From positions 62,001 to 126,000 of the forward strand of contig NZ_JACJHY010000014.1 in NCBI RefSeq assembly GCF_014138625.1: DNA of 64,000 nucleotides, given 5' to 3'. The notes below the pieces were generated by a model, which did not search any database, was not told where the DNA came from, and saw only the letters and a list, made by a program, of their open reading frames with translations. Shown here piece after piece: positions 1 through 8,370 of this stretch. Position numbers and translations under genes: made by a program. Source of the DNA: Aminobacter ciceronei (GTDB taxonomy: Bacteria; Pseudomonadota; Alphaproteobacteria; Rhizobiales; Rhizobiaceae). Numbering within the stretch: the stretch's first letter is position 1; each line of letters begins with the position of its first letter.

Positions 1-1
1 C

Positions 2-529
2 GGTATCGAGGCGATCGAGGTGCCGCTCAATTCGCCCGATCCGTTCCGCTCGATCGAGATCCTGGCCAGGGCGCTGCCTGCGGCACTGGTTGGCGGCGGC
101 ACCGTGGTGTGGGCCAAGGATGTCGATCGGCTTCACGATGCCGGCGGGCGGCTGCTGGTCAGCCCCAACATCGATGCCGAGGTGATGGGCCGCGCGGGTG
201 CGCACAAAATGGTGACGATGCCCGGCGTGATGACGCCGACCGACGCGTTCCTGGCTCTGCGGCTGGGCGCCTCGGCGCTGAAGTTTTTCCCGGCGAGCGT
301 GCTCGGGCCAGGCGGCATTTCGGCGATCCGTGCCGTGCTGCCCAGGGAGACGCAGGTCGGTGTCGTCGGCGGCGTGTCCGAGGTCGATTTCGCCGCCTAC
401 GCCAAGGTCGGTGTACAATTGTTCGGGCTCGGCTCCAGCCTCTACAAACCCGGCATGAGTGCTGCCGACGTCGGCGAACGCGCCCGGGCGGCAGTGGCCG
501 GCTGGGACGCCATCGGCAAGGGTGCCTGA
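2..529 (+). CDS. dgoA: 2-dehydro-3-deoxy-6-phosphogalactonate aldolase, 5' end missing
   Basis: KDPGal aldolase of the De Ley-Doudoroff galactonate pathway. It cleaves 2-dehydro-3-deoxy-6-phosphogalactonate to pyruvate and glyceraldehyde 3-phosphate in the cytoplasm. The reading frame is open from base 2, so the N-terminal part of the (beta/alpha)8 barrel lies outside the window; about 175 residues remain. Family marks are IEVPLNSPDPFRSI near the left edge, the VGGGTV strand, SPNIDAEV, and the Schiff-base lysine in ALKFFPAS, followed by the GGV and GLGSSLYKPG phosphate-binding turns. The internal GTG at 20 is not the true start. The stop lies one base before the next ATG, so it is co-transcribed with the SMP-30 lactonase, which fits one sugar acid pathway. 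KDPG aldolase (Eda) is the alternative; the lactonase neighbour and the sequence favour DgoA. Confidence 0.9.
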   Translation, partial: GIEAIEVPLNSPDPFRSIEILARALPAALVGGGTVVWAKDVDRLHDAGGRLLVSPNIDAEVMGRAGAHKMVTMPGVMTPTDAFLALRLGASALKFFPASVLGPGGISAIRAVLPRETQVGVVGGVSEVDFAAYAKVGVQLFGLGSSLYKPGMSAADVGERARAAVAGWDAIGKGA

Positions 530-530
530 C

Positions 531-1400
531 ATGGCGGCCAGCATCCTGTCCGACGAGACCTGCGAGCTCGGCGAGGGCCCGACCTACGATCCCGCCACCG
601 ACACGCTTTACTGGTTCGACATACTGGCGAGCCGGATGCTGGAGAAGAAGCTGTCCGGCGGGCAGACGCGCATCCACCAACTGGACGAGATGGCGAGCGC
701 GATCGCCACGATCGACGGCGAGCGCCAGCTGCTGCTCACCGAAACCGGGTTGCATGTCCGCGATGCTACGACCGGCAAGCTCAAGCTGCATATGTCGGTC
801 GAAGCCGCCAATGCCGACACGCGCTCGAACGACGCGCGTGTGCATCCGTGCGGCGCGCTGTGGTTCGGCACCATGGGCAAGAAGGCCGAGGCCGGTGCCG
901 GCGCCATCTACTGGTTCTTCCGTGGCGAGCTCAGGCTGCTTTTTCCGGCGATCAGCATTCCCAATTCGATCTGCTTCAGCCCGGACGGCAAGACCGCCTA
1001 CTACACCGACACGGCGGTCAACCTGCTCTACCGCCTCGACTGCGATGCCGACACCGGTCTGCCGCTCGGCGAGCCGAAGCTGTTTGTTGATCGGCGCGGC
1101 GACAGGGGCGGCATCGACGGCTCGGTCGTCGACCGCGACGGGGTGCTGTGGAACGCCAGCTGGGGCGGCGGCCGCGTCGACGCCTATGCGCCCGACGGCA
1201 AGCTGGTGCGCAGCGTGCCAGTGCCGGCGGTGCAGACCTCGTGCCCGGCCTTCGTCGGGCACGCCGCCGACCGGATGGTGGTGACCTCGGCGGCCGAAGG
1301 CATGAGCGCCAAAGCGCGCCGGGCGGATCCGCATGCCGGCAAGACCTTCCTGCTCGACATCCAGGTCAATGGTCGGCATGAGCCGAACGTACTGATCTGA
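531..1400 (+). CDS. SMP-30/gluconolactonase family lactonase
   Basis: Calcium- or zinc-dependent sugar lactonase of the SMP-30/regucalcin beta-propeller family, 289 residues, cytoplasmic. Visible family elements are the N-terminal metal glutamate in CELGEGPTYDP, the strand-end Asn in IPNSICFSPDGK, the metal Asp region GGIDGSVVDRDGVLW and the glycine-rich WNASWGGGRV. The ATG at 531 starts one base after the dgoA stop; the frame also runs upstream to 459, but that would overlap dgoA. With dgoA it probably opens galactono-1,4-lactone (or another aldonolactone) to the acid that feeds dehydratase, kinase and aldolase. The exact sugar cannot be read from the sequence. Confidence 0.88.
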   Translation: MAASILSDETCELGEGPTYDPATDTLYWFDILASRMLEKKLSGGQTRIHQLDEMASAIATIDGERQLLLTETGLHVRDATTGKLKLHMSVEAANADTRSNDARVHPCGALWFGTMGKKAEAGAGAIYWFFRGELRLLFPAISIPNSICFSPDGKTAYYTDTAVNLLYRLDCDADTGLPLGEPKLFVDRRGDRGGIDGSVVDRDGVLWNASWGGGRVDAYAPDGKLVRSVPVPAVQTSCPAFVGHAADRMVVTSAAEGMSAKARRADPHAGKTFLLDIQVNGRHEPNVLI

Positions 1401-1559
1401 GGCGCGGCAAGCGCCCGCTCTGCAGTCCTTCAACTGGCGGGCCTTGTCGCCCGGACGATGGCAACAGGTCGGTTTTCCGGCAAGCCTGAGACGACGGGGA
1501 TGCCATTGTCGTGCACCGGCGAAGTGCTTCCGCGCCGCTCGCATGCAGGAACAGTGTCG

Positions 1560-2615
1560 ATGGCCGGACAAAAACCGACGCTTTTTCTCGTCCATGAGCC
1601 GGAGCGTGCGTGTTCGGAGCGATTGCTCGATGACGGCTTCTCGGCCCAGGCGGCGATGGAGATCTCGTCCTATCTGGCGCAGTCGACCGACATGGTGCCG
1701 GAGTTCAGCGCCCTAGATGAAGCATGCGCCAGGCGTGGCCTCGATTTTCGCGCCGTCGAACTGGACGATGCGGCAGCGGTGCTGGCATCAGTTGACCGTG
1801 GCGCCAGCCTGGTGTGGACGCTGACCGACGGCATTGCTTTTTTCCGTGGCGGTGCCGCACCGGCACTTGCCCGGCTGAACGGCTTGCGCACCATCGGCGC
1901 CGACGACAGCCTGTTTGCGCTGTGCCAGGACAAGTTTCGTGCCGGTTCCGTGCTATCGGCTCTCGGCCTGCCGGTGCCGGCGGCGGGCCTCGTGCGCGGC
2001 GGCGAATGGCTGGTCGAACCGCCGGCGTCTTCGTCGGGCTATTTTGTCAAACCGAACCGGCTCGGCGCCAAGATCGGCATCTGGGCGGATTCGCGGATCG
2101 CCAACGTCACGGAGGCGTTGGCGCTCGGGCGCAGGGTGTTCGACGCCTACCGCGACGACGTCATCGTCCAGCCCTATGTCGCGGGCCGCAATGTGCGGGC
2201 GAGCTTCCTGGCGGTCGATCCTGAAGTTGGGCCCGAGGCGCTCGGCATCGTTTTTGTCGATTCAGGTGGCGATTTCCAGACCATGGCCGACAGTATGGCG
2301 CTCTATGGCGACACCGGCGCGGCAGCCAGGGAAGCGGGGAAGTATGTCGAGCCGGGACTGGTGCAGGTGGCGTCGCTGCAGCCGCGCGCGGCCGAGCGCA
2401 TCCGGCGGATCGCCGCAAGGCTGGTGGCGGGCCTCGGCCTGCGCGATGTCTTCTCGCTCGACTTCCGCGTCGAGGCCGACGACACCGTGCACCTCATCGA
2501 ATTCGAGGTCTGCCCGGGCCTGCCCTGCTTCGATTTCCGCGCCTATTGCCGGACGGAGTGGCAGCTCAGCCTCGCCGAGGCGATGGCCGAGACGGCGGCG
2601 CGGCGCATCGGTTAG
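1560..2615 (+). CDS. ATP-grasp family protein (D-Ala-D-Ala ligase-like)
   Basis: Predicted ATP-dependent carboxylate-amine ligase of the ATP-grasp fold, 351 residues; substrate unknown. The N-terminal half has MAGQKPTLFLVHEPE and a VWTLTDGIAFFRGG stretch like the pre-ATP-grasp domain of D-Ala-D-Ala ligases. The central part has KFRAGSVLSALGLPVPA and GYFVKPNRLGAKIGI (ATP-binding lysine and grasp loop). The C-terminal part has DVFSLDFRV, then HLIEFEVCPGLPCFD, which resembles the Mg-binding E-x-N region but with Cys-Pro where ligases usually have Asn-Pro. I chose ATG 1560, preceded by AGGA, rather than in-frame ATGs upstream at 1458 and 1500, whose residues look non-coding. It stands alone between the sugar operon and a convergent RlpA-like gene. 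Confidence 0.75.
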   Translation: MAGQKPTLFLVHEPERACSERLLDDGFSAQAAMEISSYLAQSTDMVPEFSALDEACARRGLDFRAVELDDAAAVLASVDRGASLVWTLTDGIAFFRGGAAPALARLNGLRTIGADDSLFALCQDKFRAGSVLSALGLPVPAAGLVRGGEWLVEPPASSSGYFVKPNRLGAKIGIWADSRIANVTEALALGRRVFDAYRDDVIVQPYVAGRNVRASFLAVDPEVGPEALGIVFVDSGGDFQTMADSMALYGDTGAAAREAGKYVEPGLVQVASLQPRAAERIRRIAARLVAGLGLRDVFSLDFRVEADDTVHLIEFEVCPGLPCFDFRAYCRTEWQLSLAEAMAETAARRIG

Positions 2616-2645
2616 AGGCGCGCCGCGTCTTTGGCAGCGCAACCG

Positions 2646-3002
2646 TCAGGTGCGCTGCATGCAGACGGACGTATGTCCCGACCTGACGAAGCCGATCTGC
2701 TGGGCTGCGCCCTTGGACAGGTCGAGCACGCGGCCCTTGATGAATGGGCCGCGATCGTTGATGCGGACGACGACGCTCTTGCCGTTCTTCTGGTTGGTGA
2801 CGCGGATTTTGGTGCCGAAAGGAAGCGAGCGGTGCGCCGCGGTCATGGCCGATGGGTTCATGCGTTCGCCCGAAGCGGTCTTCGAGGTCAGTGCATACCA
2901 GGACGCCTTGCCGCACTGGGCGGAAGCGGTGCCGGTGAGGGCTATCATCATGCCGGCGGCGAGGGTGGCCGCCGCGATCGCAGGCTTGGCGCGGTTCTTC
3001 AT
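2646..3002 (-). CDS. RlpA-like double-psi beta-barrel protein, secreted
   Basis: Small septal ring lytic transglycosylase RlpA-like protein of 118 residues. It has a signal peptide ([19 protein letters not shown], cleaved near TASA-QC) followed by one double-psi beta-barrel domain. Domain marks are [44 protein letters not shown] and [13 protein letters not shown]; the DRGP Asp and the HRSLPFGT His are the residues expected for peptidoglycan glycan cleavage. It has no SPOR domain, unlike E. coli RlpA. The frame extends upstream to 3116, but only the Met at 3002 gives a proper signal peptide. It is convergent with the ATP-grasp gene. Confidence 0.85.
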   Translation of the reverse strand: MKNRAKPAIAAATLAAGMMIALTGTASAQCGKASWYALTSKTASGERMNPSAMTAAHRSLPFGTKIRVTNQKNGKSVVVRINDRGPFIKGRVLDLSKGAAQQIGFVRSGHTSVCMQRT

Positions 3003-3310
3003 CTTCTGGTTAACGCTCTGTTGATAAACACACGGAGCGGTTTCACCCGAAATGTGGCAGCGAATGCGGCAAGCATCGGGCAGTTCCGAGGCGAGCGCAC
3101 ACGTTTGGAGTCTCAAGGTAACAGTTTGTCAGGCCCGTTCGGGACGCAGGGAAGGAATATCTTCATAATTGCGGAGTGGGCGACGAGTTCATCGCTGAAT
3201 CACTGGATTCGCCGCTGGCGAAAAACTTCTTGATGATACTTTCAGAAGGAAAGAAATATCAAGAATCAAGCGAGCGTTGTGAAGATAATCAACAGGAAGG
3301 CTGTGTCGAA
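3003..3310. other. Gene-free stretch, promoter region for two divergent genes
   Basis: 308 bases between the RlpA-like gene and a small membrane protein gene. The part from about 3160 to 3300 is AT-richer than its surroundings, as expected for promoters, but I see no convincing -35/-10 pair, RNA gene or repeat. The open frame upstream of 3311 on the plus strand does not look like protein. Confidence 0.4.
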
Positions 3311-3496
3311 ATGAAGTTATTGCCAAACATCGTGGCGGGACTCGCGGTCGTCATAGGCATCGTCTGGATTCTGCAAGGCGCCGGCCTGCTCGGCGGCAGC
3401 TTCATGACAGGGCGTACAGAATGGTTCTGGATCGGGATCGTGACGGCGTTGGCCGGTTGTGTCGCGTTTTTGTGGCTCAGACGCCCCGGCAGGTGA
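3311..3496 (+). CDS. Small two-helix membrane protein, conserved hypothetical
   Basis: 61-residue protein with two predicted transmembrane segments: about residues 5-24 (IVAGLAVVIGIVWILQGAGL) and 39-56 (WFWIGIVTALAGCVAFLWL). They are joined by a short polar loop (GGSFMTGRTE), and the tail is basic (RRPGR). This is the pattern of a widespread family of tiny rhizobial inner-membrane proteins with no known role. ATG 3311 is chosen because upstream residues in the frame look random. It is followed at a distance by a GT2 gene on the same strand; an operon link is not obvious. Confidence 0.65.
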   Translation: MKLLPNIVAGLAVVIGIVWILQGAGLLGGSFMTGRTEWFWIGIVTALAGCVAFLWLRRPGR

Positions 3497-3630
3497 AACG
3501 AACGGTTGCACTGCCGGACGACAACACGTCAGACAATTGCAGCTGGGCGCCGAGCCGCTAAGAATAGGCTCGCTAAGGCGTGGCCGGTCCGGTCGGTATT
3601 GGGTGCGAGGGGCAATTGACCGAAATCGGC

Positions 3631-4512
3631 ATGACGATTGCGATATGCACCCGCAACCGGGCGCCGCTGCTCTTGCGATGCCTTGCCGCACTCGCCGCGG
3701 CCGAAAAGCCGAGCTCCAGCTTCGAAATCGTGGTTGTGGCCAATGACTGCAGCGACGACACAGTGCCGGTGGCGGAGCGTTTCGCCGACCGACTGCCGAT
3801 GGTCGTCGTCGCGGAGCCGCGGGGCGGGCTGTCCCACGCCCGCAACCGGGCCATTGATGAGGCGCGCGGACGGCTGATCGTCTGGCTCGACGACGACGCC
3901 CTGGTGCGGCCCGGCTTCCTGCGTGCCTATGCAGCCGCCATGGCCGCATCGCCACGATGCAGCATCTTTGGCGGCGTGATCGTTCCGCGCCTGGACGGAG
4001 AGCCGCCCGCCTGGCTGCTGGCCGGGCTTGATGTGGTGGAGGGCGCTTATGCGGCCCGGCGGCGAGCCACAGCCGATGTCTTTGCCGACGTCGACGCCGA
4101 TCTTCCGTTCGGCGCCAACTACGGCATGGTGACCGATGCCCAGCGCCGCTTTCGCTTCGATCCCGAGCTTGGCCGGCGGCCAGGCAGCCCGTTCGCCGGC
4201 GGCGAGGAGATCGCTGTGATGCGCGCCGCAATTGCCGCCGGTCACCACGGGTGCTGGGTTCCCGAAGCGATCGTCGACCATCTCATCGGACCGGAGCGGC
4301 AGAGCGAGGTCTGGCTGTGGGGGTATTTTCACGCCGACGCACAGCAGCGAATGTCCGCGCACCCGGCGTCGCTTCTGGGTCGGCTCAAGGCCGGTAGGGC
4401 CTTTCGCCGTTATCGGCGGGCGCGGACAAGGATGGAGCCCCGGGAATGGCTAAAGCTGTTCGTCAAGGCGGCGCAGCTGGCAGGAAAGGCCGGTGTCAGA
4501 CCGGATCTCTGA
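3631..4512 (+). CDS. Family 2 glycosyltransferase
   Basis: GT-A fold glycosyltransferase of about 293 residues, cytoplasmic or membrane-associated. It begins with the nucleotide-sugar strand MTIAICTRNRAPLLLRCL. FEIVVVANDCSDDT follows, then GLSHARNRAIDEARGRLIVWLDDDAL, where the DDD is the DxD metal and UDP-sugar site. GGVIVPRL, FGANYGM and GGEEIAVMRAA are acceptor-side motifs. The frame extends upstream to 3580, but the protein starts best at ATG 3631. Its 3' end overlaps the convergent phosphodiesterase gene by 17 bases. Donor and acceptor are unknown. The C-terminal tail is basic, as in peripheral membrane glycosyltransferases. Confidence 0.83.
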   Translation: MTIAICTRNRAPLLLRCLAALAAAEKPSSSFEIVVVANDCSDDTVPVAERFADRLPMVVVAEPRGGLSHARNRAIDEARGRLIVWLDDDALVRPGFLRAYAAAMAASPRCSIFGGVIVPRLDGEPPAWLLAGLDVVEGAYAARRRATADVFADVDADLPFGANYGMVTDAQRRFRFDPELGRRPGSPFAGGEEIAVMRAAIAAGHHGCWVPEAIVDHLIGPERQSEVWLWGYFHADAQQRMSAHPASLLGRLKAGRAFRRYRRARTRMEPREWLKLFVKAAQLAGKAGVRPDL

Positions 4513-6088
4513 GCAGCGTCTTTCCGCTGGGGGCCAGATCCGGGGATACGCCCAACAGGTCCAGGATCGTCGGCACGACGTCAAAGGAACTGCTGGTGCC
4601 CGAGCGGCCGGCTTCGAGGCCCGGGCCGGCACCGAAGATGAACCCCCAGTCGCCGGTATGGCCACCCGTCCGGCGCCAGGGCAGCGGACCGACGGTGCCG
4701 AGTCGCTCATGCGTCATGCCAAGAAGGCCCTTGCGGAAAAGGACGTAGAGATCGGCCTCATGTGGCCCGATTTCGAACGGTGGCTTGCCAGCCCGGAAGG
4801 TTTCGCGCACCGCCTGTTCGCCGCTCAGCGGATCGCGGCACTGCGACAGCAGCAATTCAAGTTCGTCGAGGAGTGCATCATAGCGTTCGGGCGCCACCTT
4901 TCCCGATGCTTCCCGGCCGCGCAGGTTCAGCCGAATCTGTCCGTCGTAAAAGGCTGGAATGGCAAAGGCGTCCATATCAGGCCAGAAGCCGCGATAGCGC
5001 GTCGCGGGCATCCAGCCGATGCCGCGAGGCTCCCGCTGGCGGCGAAGCGATTCGGCGTCGCGCCGCCTGCCTATGCCTGCCTTGACCAGCGCGCGGGCAA
5101 TGGGGCCAGGCTTGTCCGGCCATGGAGCGAGCTTGCGCAGCGTCGGCTCCCAACCCTCATGCTCACCCAGCAGCGGCGTGCCGTCGGCAAGGCGCGCCGC
5201 AGGCTTGAGGTCGCGCATATAGGCTTTGCCGAAGCTGCGTCGGTAGAGCAGCTCCGGCAGCAGCGCCATCGCGGGCACGTCGCCCTCGTTCATGCCCATG
5301 CCATGCATGGAAAAGGCCAGCACCGTCGCGTCGGGGAAGGTGTCGGCGAGGTCGCCGACCAGGTGGTCGAGCGCTTCGTAGATGCCGATCATCCCTCGCC
5401 TTGCCGGGACTGCGGAGGCGTGATGATGGAGGGGGTGTTCGGTATCGATGCCGTGCCAGAACGGCTCGCTTCCGGAGTGTGCCTCGGAGGGAACGACGAT
5501 CGCCAGATCCCAGTCGGGAAGCCTCTCGCGCAGCAGCCACTGCGCGATCTCGCGGCGCTTTTCGACTGCAGCGATCAGGGCGGCGGCGGCCGCTTCGGTT
5601 TTCGCGGCGGAAGGCCAGCAGAAGCCGTAGATCCATTCCGGGGCGGGGTATGGGCCGAACCTGCCGGCAATTTCGGCAGCGAGACCAGGTGGATTGGAAT
5701 GGGCCTCGACGCCGGGATCATGCGCACCCCAGGCGGCGAGGCCGAGGACATCGCCACTGTCGCCCAGGCGGCAATAGGGCAAGTCGAAGGCCACCACCTT
5801 GCGGCCGATGCCCGGCAGATGGGAAGCGGCAGTGACTTCTTCCTGAAGGACGTCATAGGTGGCCGGATCGTAACGGACCGCCGACCAGCGGCCGCCATCG
5901 GATGGCGCGAGCCCGGTGGCGACGTGTTCCCAGGCGAGACCCGAAAGCTTGTCGCGGCCATGATCGAGCTTGAGGCCAATGCCGTTGCGCCGCAACCGAT
6001 CGAGGTTGGGTAGGCGTCCTTCGCCGATCATCCGCTCGACGAGGTCGTGGTCCATCCCGTCTAGCCCGATTGCAATGACGCGCGGCAT
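4496..6088 (-). CDS. Alkaline phosphatase-superfamily hydrolase (type I phosphodiesterase/nucleotide pyrophosphatase)
   Basis: 530-residue metallo-hydrolase of the phosphodiesterase/nucleotide pyrophosphatase family. The N-terminal MPRVIAIGLDGMDHDLVERM carries the first metal Asp (GLDGMD). LAWEHVATGLAPSDGG matches the nucleophile region, and VLAFSMHGMGMNEGD and HTGDWGFIFGAGPGL carry later metal His/Asp residues. No signal peptide is seen. In rhizobia such proteins often sit beside glycosyltransferases, as here (convergent with a GT2 gene). Substrate unknown. Confidence 0.8.
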   Translation of the reverse strand: MPRVIAIGLDGMDHDLVERMIGEGRLPNLDRLRRNGIGLKLDHGRDKLSGLAWEHVATGLAPSDGGRWSAVRYDPATYDVLQEEVTAASHLPGIGRKVVAFDLPYCRLGDSGDVLGLAAWGAHDPGVEAHSNPPGLAAEIAGRFGPYPAPEWIYGFCWPSAAKTEAAAAALIAAVEKRREIAQWLLRERLPDWDLAIVVPSEAHSGSEPFWHGIDTEHPLHHHASAVPARRGMIGIYEALDHLVGDLADTFPDATVLAFSMHGMGMNEGDVPAMALLPELLYRRSFGKAYMRDLKPAARLADGTPLLGEHEGWEPTLRKLAPWPDKPGPIARALVKAGIGRRRDAESLRRQREPRGIGWMPATRYRGFWPDMDAFAIPAFYDGQIRLNLRGREASGKVAPERYDALLDELELLLSQCRDPLSGEQAVRETFRAGKPPFEIGPHEADLYVLFRKGLLGMTHERLGTVGPLPWRRTGGHTGDWGFIFGAGPGLEAGRSGTSSSFDVVPTILDLLGVSPDLAPSGKTLLRDPV

Positions 6089-6319
6089 TTTCCCTCCAGC
6101 CTGAGTTCCCCACGACCAGTATTGCTGAGCCAGCCAAGGTCGACAATGGCCGGATAGGACGCGGTAGCCTGCGACACCGGCGCTTCATTGAATTTCTTAC
6201 CGATATCTGAGATAATATTCCCAGTGCGAGAACGCCCGCTGAGGAGTTCGACTGGCACGCACATAGTCCTCACGGGCGCTCGAGCTTAACTCGAACGTAG
6301 CCAAAGAGGATTGTTCATC

Positions 6320-6694
6320 ATGGCAACGCTAAACGTAATGGAGCCCCTTGGGCTCACCCGGCATCGGCGCTGGGAGGACATCGTGTCGATGATCCTCGGC
6401 GCCGCGATCATCGTCTCGCCGATGTGGCTCGGCGTGACCGAGATGCCGACAATGATGGCGGTCACCGCGCTCGTCGGTGCTGCGATCGTCGTTCTGTCCG
6501 GACTGGAGCAGATCTTCCTGCGGCGCTGGGAAGAAATCCTGTCGCTGTTCTGCGGCGTCTGGATGGTGGTGCAGCCGTTCGTCTTCGAATATGGCGGCGC
6601 TCTGCGCAGCTGGCACATCGGCCTCGGCATCGCGGTGGCGGTGCTGGCGACCCTTGAACTCTGGCAGGATCGCAACCGCAACCTCGAGGCATAG
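6320..6694 (+). CDS. SPW repeat membrane protein
   Basis: 124-residue integral membrane protein with two SPW units. Each unit has a polar RRWED/E segment (RHRRWEDIVSMILGAAIIVSP-type, then RRWEEILSLFCGVWMVVQP-type) followed by a W/F-containing hydrophobic turn and a second helix, giving four predicted membrane segments. AGAGGA lies 9 bases before ATG 6320; an in-frame TTG at 6311 is a poorer start. Function of SPW proteins is unknown. It stands alone, facing a decayed minus-strand locus. Confidence 0.8.
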   Translation: MATLNVMEPLGLTRHRRWEDIVSMILGAAIIVSPMWLGVTEMPTMMAVTALVGAAIVVLSGLEQIFLRRWEEILSLFCGVWMVVQPFVFEYGGALRSWHIGLGIAVAVLATLELWQDRNRNLEA

Positions 6695-6780
6695 CAGCAG
6701 CGGGAGACAGGAGAGGGGACCTCTTTCGGGGGGCGGTCTGCGAAGCCGGAACGGTACGGGATTCCGGACCGGGGAATTGC

Positions 6781-8370
6781 CAGACAGAATTGTCTGGTGC
6801 GCTTCACCTGCGCCGTCGCAACACGGCATCCTGCGTGTGGTAGCGCCCGGACGCAGCATGTCACCGAGCTGCCGTGGCGGGGGCCTCACCAGCCCGCCGC
6901 CCGGCTGCATGTCGAGCAGCGAGATCTCGAAATGCTCGACCAGCAAGACGAGATCGGCCGGCGCAACGTGCAGGATCTCGACCAGCGCCGCGAATTCGCC
7001 GAGGCTTGGCAGTATGGCCAGCGCACCGCGCAGGATGTTTGCCTCGTCTCCTTCGACATCCAGCTTGACCAGCACGCGCATCATCGAAGGACCTGCATCG
7101 AAGCTGCGAAGGAGCCGGTCGAGCGTGGTCGTCCGCACCGGCAAGGCGCCGTTGTCGCCGGGCTTGGCGAGACGAGCCGTTCCTGACCAGTTTGGGTCGA
7201 CGTGAAGCGCGGCCTGGCCTTCCTTGTCGGACAACGCAGCGTCCAGGATGATCGCCGGCAGCCCTGCCTCGTTCGAGATAGGGGCGGATCGCCGGATTGG
7301 GTTCGACCGCGATGATGCTTGCCCCGGAAGGCAGGCCGCCATTGACGAGCATCTCGCCATAGTTGGCGCCGACATCGATGACATGCGTCCAGGCATGCTG
7401 CTGCAGCAGCAGATGCCAGGCAGACAGGGCGGGCGGATTGAGATTGCCGTCGGACTGGATCAGTTTCTGGGCGCGACGGTCCAGCGGGTCGACATGAATC
7501 CACGCGCCGCCAGGCGCGCGGACACGGACCGGCAGCGCGACGGCTTCTTCTGGCGTTCGGCTGCCAGTGCGCCTGTCGGGCAGCCGAAGGAGCTTTTCGC
7601 CCAGCCTGCGCAATCGGTTGTGCGGTTTGCGCGCCTCGGCTTTCGCGTTAAGCCGTTCGATCTCGGCGCGATAGGCACGCTCCTGCGCGGTCCATGCGGC
7701 CTCTTTCAGCTCGATGCGCCGCACGCGGGCGGCTGCGGGCATCAGGCTGATCGCCGGATTGCGGGAACCCAGGTCGCGATCCCGTCCCACCGTATGTGGC
7801 CAGAGATGCAGGTCGGATTCCCTGTTGTCCACGGCCCATGCCGTTGGGCTGAAGCTGGCCGACCGAAACGCCACGTTCATCGAGAGCTGATCCCGGCGCG
7901 AGTAGCGCATCACGTGGAAGGCCCAGGCTTCAAGTATGGAAGTGACGCGCGCCGAACGATGGTCGCGGATCATCATGCCTGTCCATCATGGGCGCTCCTC
8001 CAGTATTTCGGGGCAGCTCAGCGTGCAGTGGTTGAGCTGCTCGAAAATGCGGGAGGCGTCGTCAGAACCTTTTCTCGCCATCTCCAGGAACTCATCCAGT
8101 ACCGTTTCCCGGTAGGAATGCGGTGCGACGAGGAAGCCGATTGCCGGATCAGCTCCAGCATTCGTTCGGAGGGGGGCCGTTTCAGGATCACGGAGTTGTC
8201 GATGTAGATGGAGCAGTCGTGTTCGGGCAAATGGACATGCGGGCGGATTTTCAGGTTGCGCTGGCTGGTATCGGATCCTGCGGAAACAGCGGTTCGACAA
8301 CGCGGCAGTCCCTGCTTTCGCTGCGCAGCGCGTGATCGTCGGTCAGGCAGATGAAGGGTAGCTGGGAGCG
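6781..8370 (-). pseudogene. Decayed DUF616-FkbM methyltransferase gene
   Basis: Reading 8370 to about 6781, successive frames give one coherent protein. A DUF616 (TOD1/MUCI70-type glycosyltransferase-like) domain comes first: PFICLTDDHAL, VEPLFPQDPI, then in a second frame SQRNLKIRPHVHLPEHD and SIYIDNSVILKRPP, then in a third frame SYRETVLDEFLEMARKG and RIFEQLNH. A TGA at 7986-7988 interrupts this frame, and WTGMMIRDHR then YSRRDQLSMNVAFR continue in the same frame. A coiled-coil linker (EERAYRAEIERLNAKAEAR-like) leads into an FkbM methyltransferase domain (HVIDVGANYGEML, IIAVEPNPAIRPYLE). That domain shifts frame near 7275 and continues as AGLPAIILDAALSDKEG, TTLDRLL and LVKLDVEGDEANILRGA. 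The DUF616 start (an IYTA..GGYD-type motif) and a credible 3' stop are missing. Frame changes lie near 8260, 8150 and 7275. Ends are approximate. Confidence 0.75.

Noticed and set aside
159-1595. Long minus-strand open frame opposite dgoA and the lactonase
   Set aside because: Composition is Arg/His/Gln-rich without domain motifs, typical of the antisense frame of GC-rich genes. The plus strand carries recognised families.
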